Assembly: GCA_038049695.1 (NCBI GenBank) | Contig: CP142451.1 | Location: forward strand, 6,012,001-6,076,000 | Direction: 5' to 3' | Length of the DNA: 64,000 bases | Origin: Cinnamomum chago | Lineage: Eukaryota; Streptophyta; Magnoliopsida; Laurales; Lauraceae | Part shown: positions 47,399 to 57,954 of the stretch, in pieces | Layout of the letters: every line of letters begins with the position of its first letter | Numbering within the stretch: the stretch's first letter is position 1 | Translations under genes and position numbers: made by a program | Notes under the pieces: generated by a model | What the model saw: only the letters and a program-made list of their open reading frames with translations | What the model was told of the DNA's origin: nothing | Database searches by the model: none

Positions 47399-48041
47399 TA
47401 ACTGCAACCAGACCTGATTTGGTGTATGGTGTGAGTCTTGGCAGCAGGTTCATGTCCTGTCCTACAGATCAGCACTGGTTGGGAGCAAAAAAATAACCCA
47501 TACATATTTGAAGGGAACAACCAATATAGGTATTTTCTACATGAGAAGAGGCTGCAAGCAACTCACACCCTATTCAGATAGTTATTTTGCTGGATATGTA
47601 GATGATCGCAACTGTACACTGGGGTATGTATTCATGTTCAGTTCTGGAGCGGTGTCATGGTCATCCAAAAAGCAGCCTGTAGTTAGCCTATCCACCACTG
47701 AGGCCGAGTATATCGCTGCTGCCTCATGCGCCTGTCAGTGTGTTTTGTTAAGAAGAGTTTTAGAGCAACTTGGTTATGTGCAGGAGAAATGCACTTCAAT
47801 TCTGTGTGATAACAGTTCAGCTGCAAAACTCTCGAAGAATCCTCTTCTTCACGCCACAAGCAAGCACATTGACATCAGGTTTCATTTTCTTCGTGAGTTG
47901 GTAAAGGATGGAGTCATTTATTTGATTCATTGTAATACTCAAGACCAGGTAGCTGACGTTACGAGGAATCCGCTCAGGTTGGAGGTGTTTTTGAGGCTTC
48001 GTAGTTTGCTGGGCGTGTGCGAAGATCCTACTATAAACTAA
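47399..48041 (+). pseudogene. Copia RNase H remnant
   Basis: Begins with TATRPDLVYGVS, normally well downstream of the reverse transcriptase catalytic site, so about 1.2 kb has been lost at the junction near 47395. It continues, after in-frame stops near 47490, with the RNase H domain: YSDSYFAGYVDDRNC, STTEAEYIA, LLRRVL and the tail LEVFLRLRSLLGVC. It stops at 48039-48041, next to the polypurine tract. Confidence 0.85.
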
Positions 48042-48061
48042 ATGCATTCTGCATATAGTTT

Positions 48062-48074
48062 AAGGGTGGGAATA
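48062..48074 (+). promoter_or_regulatory. Polypurine tract
   Basis: AAGGGTGGGAATA just before the 3' LTR, the plus-strand primer site for reverse transcription. Confidence 0.75.
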
Positions 48075-48080
48075 ATAGAC

Positions 48081-48332
48081 TGTTAGATGTTAGCAGTTTA
48101 TTATTCTGATGTTATATCTTTTAGTTAATCAGTCTGTTAATAAGTCCTATTCTTTAGTGACTAGTTGTTTGTGCTTTGACGATTTCCTCTTATTCTGTTA
48201 CCACGTTTTAGGGTGTTACAAACGTGGGTTGTTGTTTTTTATTTGAACTCGATGTAACAGGCTATATAAGCCTGCAGTTTGTTATCAATTAATTTTATCG
48301 CTTTGTTTATAGCTATTTCTCTTTAGATTGCA
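48081..48332 (+). repeat. 3' LTR of the copia element
   Basis: Begins TGTTAGATG and matches the 5' LTR clearly to about 48296 (GTTATCAATTAATT). Beyond that the two LTRs differ, and the end (perhaps GATTGCA at 48326-48332) is uncertain. Confidence 0.75.
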
Positions 48333-48613
48333 CCATCCCATACTTAACACACAAAGCTTGAGTTTGCCTTGACCCCCTGGTCTTGAAGTTTTAGCAGGTG
48401 AATTTCCACATGAATCCGTCAAAGTGGGTTGGCGAGTAGATAAATTTTATCTCAACCAGCTGGAGGTGAATCTTCTCTATGAATGAAAGTACTTTCTGTT
48501 TTAAATTAGACAATTAATTACCTACACGTACACATTTTTTATGCATGCCATTACAGACTTATTGCCAATATGTTGTCCGATTTGCAAAATCAATGATGAA
48601 TCCAACAGCCAGC
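48333..48613. other. Short stretch between the copia element and the MULE-type region
   Basis: A 34-residue plus-strand tail (LEVLAGEFPHESVKVGWRVD and on, stop at about 48485) is open and protein-like, but too short to identify. Otherwise AT-rich. Confidence 0.3.
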
Positions 48614-48800
48614 ATAACGATATCGTTATCACGCTCCTTTGGAAAAATAATTATAAATTGATGTCTTTTCATTGTTATCAATGTTTATGCATCTCAATAC
48701 AATGCGACTCATTATCTACTATATGAATAACAAAGTTAGATAGTAACAAAGAAATTATTGTAACGAAATCGTTACCATCCCATTCACAAAGCCGAACTAT
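48614..48800. repeat. Left inverted arm with two palindromic motifs
   Basis: Contains the perfect 16-base palindrome ATAACGATATCGTTAT (48614-48629) and a near-palindrome GTAACGAAATCGTTAC (48760-48775). Read in reverse, the block CGTTACAATAATTTC, then a spacer, then TTGAGATGCATAA parallels the repeat unit at 58514-58610. It is therefore an inverted, diverged version of the right-hand array. Confidence 0.6.
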
Positions 48801-48959
48801 CTGCATGTAAAACGATGTTACCAACTATATTTTCGTGAAACCTTTATTATTCTTTGTTCCATCTGGTTGAGTATTCTATTTTGGTGACTTTATATGAAAA
48901 GGACTATTAGACTCATTCTAGAGTAAAATGGACTTAAAAGCTATCAAATGGTCATACTA

Positions 48960-49090
48960 GTTGCATTGTTTCTTCTTCTTCATAGTTATGCGGTTACATC
49001 CCTACTCACTCATCTATTCGTATTCTTCCTCGTCCTCTTGCTTCTCCTTCCTCCTCCCTCCTCCAACCCCTTCCAACTATATTTTGCTCT
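48960..49090 (+). promoter_or_regulatory. Leader region of the PMD gene
   Basis: Pyrimidine-rich DNA (TTCCTCGTCCTCTTGCTTCTC) upstream of the PMD start. The ATG at 49219 is preceded directly by TTTTTACAG, so a leader intron probably ends there. Confidence 0.4.
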
Positions 49091-49218
49091 ATTACACTCG
49101 AGTATCGACTCAGACATATAATCAGACATATATATTCCCATGTATATACTCTTTTGCTTTTGTCTCACGAATATTGATTTGTTTAGTGTGCTTACTATCA
49201 GATTTCTAATTTTTACAG

Positions 49219-51920
49219 ATGGACATTCTTCATCCAGGTCCTATGGATAAATCTGTTTTATACGAACAAGATAAACATATCTCCGAAAGAGTATGGAACA
49301 GCCAGGTGAGAATTAATCCATTCCTTGATAGTCTTATTACATCGTACATCTTAAGCTCATGCCATGACAAATATTTCTATTCATGCGTCATTCTTGTAAT
49401 GCAGGAATCAGGCCCACTGCGCTGCATCCCAACACCCAATCATGATAGCTGGGAAATTAATGATCGAATGTGGGATCTGATTCGCCAGTCTGGTCTAGAA
49501 CAACTGGCAAAGATTAAAAAAATAGAACTAGATCATGGCCTGATAACTAGCCTGGTTGAGAGGTGGAGGCCAGAGACTAACACGTTCCACCTAAACTTTG
49601 GTGAGGCCACTGTAACCTTAGAAGATGTTGCCTACATCTATGGCCTTCCCATTGATGGCCTCCCAGTTAGTGGCCGCACCTTCTCTGAACCCCTGACCAT
49701 GGTGAAAGTCTGTGAAGAGCTGCTAGGGGTGGTGCCCGATGCGAACTTGGACTGCTATGGAGTCCAGATTAAATTCACATGGCTCAGGGAAAATTTTGGA
49801 CAGGTGCCCAAGAGCAGACCCAGGGACCAGGACGTAAGGCGGACACGTGCTTTCTTGTTTTGTCTCGTTGCAGGTCAGATTTTCTGGACCTCCTCGGGTA
49901 CTAAGGCTCCAGCACATATTTTAGAATTATTCCGTCATTTTGAGAAGCGGTCTTGGGGAGCTGCATGCCTTGCAAATCTGTACAGGGGCCTTGCGAAGGT
50001 ATCCACCTGCCAGAAGAAAGGAAAAGTAGTGAAGACCATCACTGGTCCTCTAAAACTGTTGCAGGTAAAATCTTACCCTGCATTTTTATGCATTCATTGT
50101 GGTCATTTTAGCATCATTTTAACATCTTCTACTTTTAAACATCAATACTCGCATTTTAACCAGGTCTGGGCATATTCTCGCATGACAATTGGGAGACCGA
50201 TTCGTCGACTAGGTGACTGGACCAAGGATGTAGAGTTCCCTCTTCTCCTAACGTGGTACAACAGATTGCGGTTCCATCATTTCCAGACAAAAGTCGAGGA
50301 AGCCAGACGACAATTGGATATTATGGAAGTAGACGCTGTAAGTATGAATGCTTAAATAAAAATCAAACAACTAAATATTGAAATGTGAGTGTTGTTTGAG
50401 TGACGATGCCCCTTCATTTTTTGACGAGATTTTCTTTTCTTCGGTTTTATTTCTACATGACAATCCAAATTTTTTTTGTTATTTCAGTTCAACTGGCTTC
50501 CATACGCTGATTATGAAAATATTATGGACTATATCGACGATGCTGATGTACCCCTCTTCCGGTCGAACACGGCGTTGATTTGCTTCTGGATTGTGGAGCG
50601 GCACTCTCCGGAAAGAGTAATGAAACAGTTTGGGTTACAGCAAACCGTGCCACCCCGTTTCCTAAAGCCATTTCCACGAACGGAAATTATCCCAACTGGC
50701 GAACATCGACGCGAGAAATTACGTGCCGTTTATTTTGGCGTTTGGAATAAAAGAATGGATGACATAACCTACGGAGTAGAGGGTGATGCAGGCCCACACA
50801 ATGATGAGTACTTTAAATGGTACCGAAACATCACTCGGTTACGCATCGGTCATCCTATTACCGGACATACCCAAGCTTTCATGATTTCAGTTTCATCCCA
50901 GGTAATTTCATTTGGGTTCTCATCAACGAATCACTCACCCACAACATTATAAACTTTATGTTCAGTTCATTCGAATATTTGACTGTGTTCATATCTGCTA
51001 CTCTAGATCTTTAAATTTACTGAGCGGCTCCTGTCAACATGTGACGTCGCGAAAGATTTAGAAGGAAAGGCTGCTGATTTATCAAGACTGATAGATGGTA
51101 TGAGATCAGAGGTAGTCCAGTTTAGAGATGCATTTATGGCAGATTCTAAGACGTCCCATATATTTGATGCGTCCGTCGCTGGAAAGGGTGATGCGTCTCT
51201 GAAGGTACCGTATATATTAGCTCTGCTTGTCACTTTCATTCAATCAATTCATTGTGTATTTTCTACTAACTTTCTCTAATCATTCAGTCAAAAGAAGATC
51301 CCATCAAAAAGTCCAAAAAACGCAAAGGTAAAGACAAACAGGAATGCTTCCCATCCGGTACATCCAAACCCAACATTCCGGGCGCCAGTCAACCTCTGAG
51401 GAGATCCATACGCATAACTGGAAGATCTAGTAAACCTTCCGATGTATCTGAATGCCTAAATTCTGATAAGCCCAACGAATCCAGTTATGACACAAGTTCG
51501 ATCTTGCTATCACCCCGAAGGAGTCCTAGAATTGTGCAATCCCATAATAGTCCACTGTCGCCTATAAAAGTCAGAGGCCCAACCGATGCAAAACCATCCA
51601 GTGCTCCATTTATTTCCAGTCCATACACTGCACAATTAAGTGTTGGTACCACATCTCCGGGATTGGTTAAATTTGGTATAGGTCTGTCCCCATTCCACGA
51701 GATATCGTCTATGATCATGAATGTCAAAGCACGCTATAGAGAGCCAAAGCCCCCGATATGGATGGCTGATTACACTATCGGAGCGTGGGTGAGGAATCCA
51801 AAATATAAGCTAACGATGGAAGAACTTGAGATCCTCACAGTATTCCGGAATGAATTTGCTAATATAGCGGGGTATTCCCATGTTTTCAACTTCCATGTAT
51901 CCATAGCATGCATTGTGTGA
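49219..51920 (+). CDS. Plant mobile domain (PMD) protein, transposon-type
   Basis: Six exons fit GT-AG rules and all splice between codons: 49219-49305, 49405-50064, 50164-50337, 50488-50901, 51007-51204, 51288-51920, giving about 721 residues. Residues 30-400 match the plant mobile domain (PF10536): DRMWDLIRQSGL, LVERWRPETNTFHL, EATVTLEDVAYIYGLPIDG and VWAYSRMTIGRP. This domain occurs in the MAIN/MAIL nuclear proteins of plants and as a passenger of Mutator-like and other transposons. Then come a helical segment (TERLLSTCDVAKDLEGKAAD), a Lys-rich likely nuclear signal (KKSKKRKGKDKQ) and a Ser/Pro-rich tail. The first two introns are both 99 bases and free of stops. The stop codon lies on the first unit of the 74-bp tandem repeat. 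Position beside a MULE transposase supports a transposon origin. Confidence 0.85.
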
Positions 51921-51921
51921 A

Positions 51922-52215
51922 CCCAACTTGGGCCATTTTCTAGAGGGGAGGAGGGTTCGAACCCTCATGAAGTGGGTTCGAACCCTTGCAACAAGCCCAA
52001 CTTGGGCCATTTTCCAGAGGGGAGAAGGGTTCGAACCCTCATGAAGTGGGTTCGAACCCTTGCAACAAGCCCAACTTGGGCCTTTTTCCAGAGGGGCGGA
52101 GGGTTCGATCCTTTTAATTATGGGTTCGGACCTTGTAAATCTCACATTCATGGGCCAAATGCCAGAGGGCCTGAAGGTTCGAACCTTTGGGCCCGATAAT
52201 TCGAACCCAAATATC
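51922..52215. repeat. 74-bp tandem repeat with GGGTTCGAACCC palindromes
   Basis: Units begin CCCAACTTGGGCC at 51922, 51996 and 52070, with a fourth, decayed unit after 52144. Each full unit carries two GGGTTCGAACCC-type palindromes, the first embedded in GAGGGTTCGAACCCTC. The core GGTTCGAACC matches the pol III B-box consensus (GGTTCGANNCC). The array sits between the PMD stop codon and the leader of the next gene. Confidence 0.85.
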
Positions 52216-52299
52216 TAAATGCATTGAAGGGGCCTTTGAAGCCAGCCCAGACACCCTAGTGATAAAGGCCGTGTAAGTTCGACTCTCCCTCATTCACAG

Positions 52300-52388
52300 T
52301 TGCAAGCAAACCCTAGAAGATTAGGATAGATCAGCCGCCCCTCTTCATCCAGTAGAGTTGCAGAGCCACCATCGACCATTTACAAAGG
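52300..52388 (+). promoter_or_regulatory. Non-coding first exon of the next gene
   Basis: Leader-like AAACCCTAGAAGATTAGGATAG sequence ending CATTTACAAAG followed by GTAAGTCTG, a near-perfect donor at 52388-52389. It pairs with the acceptor TCTTGTTGCAG ending at 53510, giving a leader intron of about 1.1 kb before the ATG at 53525. Confidence 0.55.
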
Positions 52389-53524
52389 TAAGTCTGTTCC
52401 AATATGTTCCAACATAATTGTGTACACTGTTTCCATTTTTCACTAAACCATCAATACAATCTTCCCCACACCTGTTAATCCCTCAAGGACGTTTTCAACC
52501 CATAATGCAGATTTTTATCCCTTTCATTTGAGATTATGTGTTAAAATGTTTGTGTTTTTTTTGTTTTTGTTTTTGGACTGGTATGTAACCTGAATGAGAA
52601 ATCGTTCCAAACAAACAACAAAAAACCACGGTAAGTAGAGAGAATATGATTGCTTAATGGTCTGTGGGTTTTTCTTTTATACTCATTTCCAAGTGGGATT
52701 TGGGAGGGTTTGGAGTATTTTTTTTGGACTCTGTTCCTTCTGATCAAATCACAAGATGACTGTATCCTTTTTTCTTTATATTTGAGGGCGTTGCTTTGTT
52801 CATACTTATTTTTATTGAGTTTATTTGGGAGTCTAATTAGAAAAAGTCAAAGAGAATACTAAGGGGATCAATTGTGACAACCTTTATGCCAAGATAAGTA
52901 TAAGCTTGTGAATGTGGTGTTTGGAATATAGAAATGAAAATCAGTCCGAGTGAGATCATTCTATGAATACACTACCTTCTTGTGGGTGTGGTGCCTAAGT
53001 GTTAATGTTTTTCTTGAATTTTTCTATTGGGCCAAGCAAACAATAGATTAGGATAGGAGGAAAAGAAGATGGACAGTTTCAATATCAGATGTTTCAATAT
53101 CCCCTGAGATGGGATCAAGGTTCAGATTTCAGATATACTTTAACTACATCAGGTGCTGGAAGAAAAGGCCTTCTGATAGTCAATGGCAAGATTTCCATAT
53201 CAGGTGGAATGTTGTACAGATTGGATGAAGTAGTGGTGTTGCAGAGGAAATGATTTTAAATAAAATTGAGTGGAAAATAAAAACCCACAAATCTGACCTT
53301 TATTAGATGATACAAGGCTGCGAGGACAACGGAATTGAAGATTGCTTTACCTTTATGTCTTTCTTTATTACTGTCATTCCTTTTCGTTATTTGCACTTCT
53401 ATATTTCATGTCACACAGTAGAGGGAAGCCTCACTGTCTTGTACCAATGTTTGAAATAAAGGATTTATGTCAATGACTTGTGCCAGTTCTAAAACATATC
53501 TTGTTGCAGGTTCTGCTACTTCGT

Positions 53525-54553
53525 ATGGCTCCAAAGAAGAAAAGAACTTGCTCCCGGCCTTCCTACGATAAGTCTCGGTTTCTAAGTGAGGATGGACAGA
53601 CTGCCTACATGCACAAGTTCCAGCATCGTTCAGTTGTGCCGGAAAGAATTGTCATGTACAATGAGCTGGATGGCATGGATTTTGCTGTGTGGATGCGCGA
53701 GAGAGAGTGGTGGACACTGTATGACCTTGGCTACCAGATAGTGGTCAATTGGGTTAGGGAGTTCTACTCTAACATGCATGAATTGTCAAACACCTTGTTC
53801 AAGACATATGTTCGTGGACATGAGCTCGAGATTACGCCTGATTCCCTAAGTCAAGTGTTAGAAATTCCTCGCGTTGCAGGTGCACACTTCCCGATTGAGG
53901 GCAACCGTCAGATTAATTACAACATGGTGGCCAAGAAAATCACCGGCAGGCCTATTGCCTGGATTGGCGGTGACATATCACAGAACAAGCTTAGCGAAGA
54001 TTATCGATTGCTCAATATCTTCATCCGTCACAATGTCAGCCCCAAAGTCAGCAAAAAAGTCACGAAGGAGGATGGGTATCTCCTATATTGCATCGGGACT
54101 CAACGGAAAGTTGACATTCCTCTCGCGGTGTTTCGGGCAATGGCAAAGGCACCGACTGCACCTCATAATACTGCTCTTCCATTCCCTGGGATCGTATCAA
54201 AGATACTTCATGACATGGGTCAGCTGCCCGAATCGAATGAAGACATTGTAATTCCAAAGCAGAAGATTGATCGAAACACCCTTGATAAGTCAAGGTCACA
54301 CATTCCAAGTGTTGAGTTGGATGGCGATGTCGAGGGAGATGTAGCTGGACCCTCTGGAGCAGATCATCCAGGGATAGGCCAGTTCGTAGCTGCTGATTCG
54401 GATGCAGGAACATCAGGTGATGAACACGTAGATGAGGGGACGGTTCATGCGTTGAACCAGCGGCTCACGCGTCTGGAAATGCGAGTGAATGAAGGGTTCG
54501 ACGAGATGCGTCAGAGTTTTGCCCAAGTCCTTGAACGTCTGCACCGCGACTGA
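53525..54553 (+). CDS. Putative plant transposon protein (PF20167-like)
   Basis: Start chosen at ATG 53525 (MAPKKKRTCSRPSY), 14 bases after the acceptor TTGTTGCAG; 342 residues. A basic N-terminus is a possible nuclear signal. Residues 50-230 carry the pattern VNWVREFYSNMH, then TYVRGHELEITPDSLSQVLEIP, later RLLNIFIRHNVSPK. These resemble the putative plant transposon protein domain, known from many plant transposon-linked genes of unknown function. The C-terminus has an acidic linker (about 265-300) and a short coiled coil (LNQRLTRLEMRVNEGFDEMR). The single coding exon is intact. It is transcribed toward the MULE transposase, with 443 bases between the two stop codons. Confidence 0.75.
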   Translation: MAPKKKRTCSRPSYDKSRFLSEDGQTAYMHKFQHRSVVPERIVMYNELDGMDFAVWMREREWWTLYDLGYQIVVNWVREFYSNMHELSNTLFKTYVRGHELEITPDSLSQVLEIPRVAGAHFPIEGNRQINYNMVAKKITGRPIAWIGGDISQNKLSEDYRLLNIFIRHNVSPKVSKKVTKEDGYLLYCIGTQRKVDIPLAVFRAMAKAPTAPHNTALPFPGIVSKILHDMGQLPESNEDIVIPKQKIDRNTLDKSRSHIPSVELDGDVEGDVAGPSGADHPGIGQFVAADSDAGTSGDEHVDEGTVHALNQRLTRLEMRVNEGFDEMRQSFAQVLERLHRD

Positions 54554-54996
54554 TAGTACATTTACTGTTAATTGGTGTTTTGTCCAAGTGCAGCCGAAAG
54601 GCTCACAATGGATATTTACTTGATCGTCATCAGTTGACTTAAATGACATCATTTTCTTGAACTTGAACGATTATGCAAACTCACCGGGGTCATGTGCCCG
54701 TTAGAACGATGTCTTATTTTGTCTGTTTGCCGTTGTGTAATGCTTCGCGCTTCACCGGGAAGAAATCAAGTTCATGTTTTACACATCTGTTTATTAGTCA
54801 ATCAATTTAAAGTTATATATTTCGGCAATCGTTTTAATATGAATGTAGATAATAAGTACATATTGGAGCTCACCCAATAATGGACAAGAGAGGATTAGAA
54901 AACTTCATTATGGAGGAATATTTTAAAAAAATGAACTCCTCTTTATACGATGTTTTCACAGAGCACTCATTAAATCTCCTCAAATGAGTTTACACC
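54554..54996. other. Intergenic space between convergent genes
   Basis: AT-rich 3' regions of the two converging genes. A minus-strand frame at 54413-54652 overlaps the plus-strand gene and is a shadow. No SWIM-finger codons for the transposase were found here. Confidence 0.5.
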
Positions 54997-57522
54997 TCAA
55001 TGAGCCCCCACATCAATTGATCTGATTTCTTCCATATAGTTTTCATACTCACATACACGAGTTGTACGCGCGGCGCACCAAAACTTCATTACGATTCCAT
55101 CGTGTTTGAATTTCCCTTGGATATTTTGAGAAATGTGACGGCAGCAGTAACAATGTTTTGCGGTTGGAAGTACGTCTATCAATGCGGATGCTAGCCCCTT
55201 CATTCGATCGGAAACTACAGTAAGATCACGAACATGTTCCAGTGTTTCATCTAGACATGCTAGAAACCATGACCAAGTCGCATAGCACTCGGATTCCACA
55301 ATAGCAAAAGCGAGCGGAAAAAGCCCATGGTCACCATCCTGACAGACCGCAATGAGCAAAGCTCCCGGGTATTTACCCCGAAGGTGTGTCCCATCTAGGG
55401 CGATTAGTGGCCTAATTGATGATTTGAAAGATCGAGCACATGCACCAAAACAAACATAGTATCTTTGAAAGGAGTGATCATCTTCTGTCCACAAATTGTC
55501 CACTGTGCCCGGGTTTGTGCGTTTCAGCTCCAAACGGTAATCAGATAGGGTCTTGTATGAATCCTCAAATGATCCGCGAATGTGCTTCATAGCAATTTCC
55601 TTCGCAAGATGTGCCTTCCTGTATGATATATGTACGCCAAACTCACGGTGAAAGTCCGAAATGATTTCCTTTGGCCTGTAGTCTTGGTGTACTCTAAGTC
55701 TTTCTTTGATCCAATCTGCAATCAACGCTGAAGTGGCCTGAGGATATTGTAATTTGTTCATTGGTCCTGAACAATTATGATCAGGGTTGTAGGTCCTAAC
55801 TTGGAACTGGGGCCCTGCTTCCACAATAGACGCATGGATGCGCCAAGGACATGTAGGATGGCTACACCTTGCCGTCGCTTCAAATCTATTGGTCCTTAGC
55901 GGTTTCAAACAGAAGTTTGTATACATTGCAAACTTGGCCAATGTGCTTTTGAATGCGTCACGGTTACTAAACACCCTGCCATTCCACATGGCGTGCGGCG
56001 TATCTTCATGAGGTGGCGTGGACATCAAATCTTCAGCCGCTTGCATGCTGTCTGCGAGATTACCCGCAGTGGTCAGTTCTGGTTCCCTTTGAACAGTGTC
56101 GACTACAATTCGGTCTGACGGTACTCTACCAGCGTCTGAGGCATTTGATGTTGTCTCTCGGAAAGTATTGCATGGGGCTCGTGTCTGTATGTTATCCAGT
56201 GTCTCTTCATTATGAGGGGAGAACCCTTGTCCGAAGGCTGCATGACCTTCTGTACAAATGTCTCTGGCCACGCGCAGAAAATCAAGAGTGTCAACGTCAA
56301 TCCCCAACTCCCCAATCCCGTTTGCATGGGTTCTTTCCTCGACTCCTACAGTGTAACCTCCCTCCATGGTACTGTGTGTGTCCATTTGCAAACCTTCATC
56401 TTGATTGTCATGGTCAATCCTAATACCCTGCTGATGATCTGTAGCTGGAGACCCCTCCCCTGCGGATCGATCTTCTTCAACCACTAGTAGATTATCCTGT
56501 TTGTCACTGTCGATATCCGGACCAGCATCGATATCTGCCGATGGATTTTCTTCCCCTATGCATGTGTAGCATCCTTGTGTAAAAGGCAATTCAAAATCGA
56601 GTCCGAGGTCTACAGACGGATATGACTGCTGCAGATTATAATCTTTTACGGCCGACCTAGTATTTGATTCCAAGCATGAAAATTTCTTCGTTGGGTTAAC
56701 CCTGCATGAACAATGAGCTTCATCGTCAGAAACAAAGCATAACACTAAGGATACTCTATAATGAGGTATTTCTCCATATCAACAAGTGGGGGCAGAAAAT
56801 ATGGTAACTTTTAAAATCATGTATCAATAAGCAGTATGAAGTATGAAATGACAAACTTAGGAGAGGGTAGTGTGTTATCCCAATTCGCATCCTCGACCAA
56901 ATGAATGCTCCTGTCGGATTCTTGACGGGGGAGGGCGTGTCCGGTTGCATCCCTACATGACAAAAGAATGCAATGGAAGAATTAGCATGTAAGTATGTAG
57001 TATTTTATGATTGATTTACAACTTCCCTATTTAGCATTGACCTTTTACCAAGAACCGAAGAAGGACTAATCTGATGAACAGCTTTGTTGTATCCCAACCT
57101 GCATGGACAAAAAACTCAGGATGCCAAGTACAAATGTTATTGTTTCAAACGTGTTTTATCAAACCATACCTCTGTTCACTACATTGATGATCGTTTCCAT
57201 GGTCCGAGCTTGGCTGGATGTACAGGTAAACTGCACTGCCATCACCCGCAGATGCTCTTAACATCACCTCGACATCGTCGTCGTTTTTTATGGCAGCCAG
57301 AGTGCATACTTTACCATTTTGATGAAGGTATTGGATATCAGGGATGTGTCCAAGCAGGTTCTTAATGTAGATGTCACATATTTGATGGACCAATTCTGAA
57401 TACGTTAGGGACCTTTTCAGGAAGGCCATCTTGGGGCTACCTCCATTATAAACTGGACTTCCATTATCCCATACTAATTGCCCACCGGAATGGAATATGA
57501 CAAGTAAATCACGATCAGACAT
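54997..57522 (-). CDS. Mutator-like (MULE) transposase with PB1-like N-terminus
   Basis: Exons on the minus strand: 57522-57170 (ATG after GCGGCAG; MSDRDLLVIFHSGGQLVW, a PB1-like domain common in plant MULEs), small exons near 57098-57049 and 56952-56857, and the main exon 56701-54997. Their exact phases are uncertain. The main exon has an acidic linker, then a MuDR DNA-binding domain with a CCHC finger (CSHPTC and HNC), then the MULE transposase domain: Asp in LIALDGTHLRGKYPG, Asp in TVVSDRMKGL, a CYCCRHI metal-type motif, and Glu residues in EYENYMEEI. It stops at IDVGAH, about where other MULEs continue to a SWIM zinc finger. The transposase would cut and paste elements sharing its terminal repeats. 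It is open over the whole core, so loss of activity, if any, is recent or due to the missing tail. Confidence 0.85.
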
Positions 57523-57954
57523 CCTGCCGCTTGCACATGGCCTTGAATCTGAAACGACTAGCCATTTAATTATCTTATGGCTACACATTGGAAAGGTGTG
57601 TTCCAACCATGATTGTGCAAAATGAATTGGGTATATTAAATTGCGCATCAACAAAGCTCAATCAAAGCAGCAAGCGCAACGCGGAATAGCGCATAGGTGC
57701 ACCAGAAGTTGAAACAAAGGAGTTTTAATCCGTTAACTTGAAAAGGAAGAAAAGAACAAAAACAATAAAAACTAACATTTAACGAAAGCTATTGAATATG
57801 TCTAAATTGTAAAACAGCGCTGACGTGGGCATATACGAGGATTCAACATCCACCTTACGCGATAGAGCGCGTATCTAAACAACATATATATCATAGCAAC
57901 AGTCAGGCATTTTACAGAATCAAATATTCACGAGACGGAGGGCTATATGTATTG

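Larger units (their letters stand above)
44538..48332 (+). mobile_element. Ty1/copia LTR retrotransposon, internally deleted
   Basis: About 3.8 kb, from TGTTAGAGG to near 48332. It has two LTRs of about 0.25 kb, a PBS matching initiator-Met tRNA, gag, protease, integrase and RNase H in copia order, and a polypurine tract. The reverse transcriptase domain that should lie between integrase and RNase H is missing, and gag, protease and integrase are broken by stops and frameshifts. It is therefore non-autonomous. No clean 5-bp target duplication was found; the bases ATAGAC precede both LTRs. Confidence 0.92.

Noticed and set aside
47590..47610. GYVDD phrase resembling the reverse transcriptase YVDD box
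   Set aside because: Its context (DSYFAGYVDDRNC) is the start of the copia RNase H domain, where DSDxAGxxDDRxS is normal. The true catalytic box is absent.
51922..52215. CRISPR-like repeat array
   Set aside because: Units are contiguous 74-bp tandem copies with no unique spacers, and the genome is a plant's.
54060..54413. 117-codon minus-strand frame
   Set aside because: Antisense to the intact 342-codon plus-strand gene; no motif of its own.
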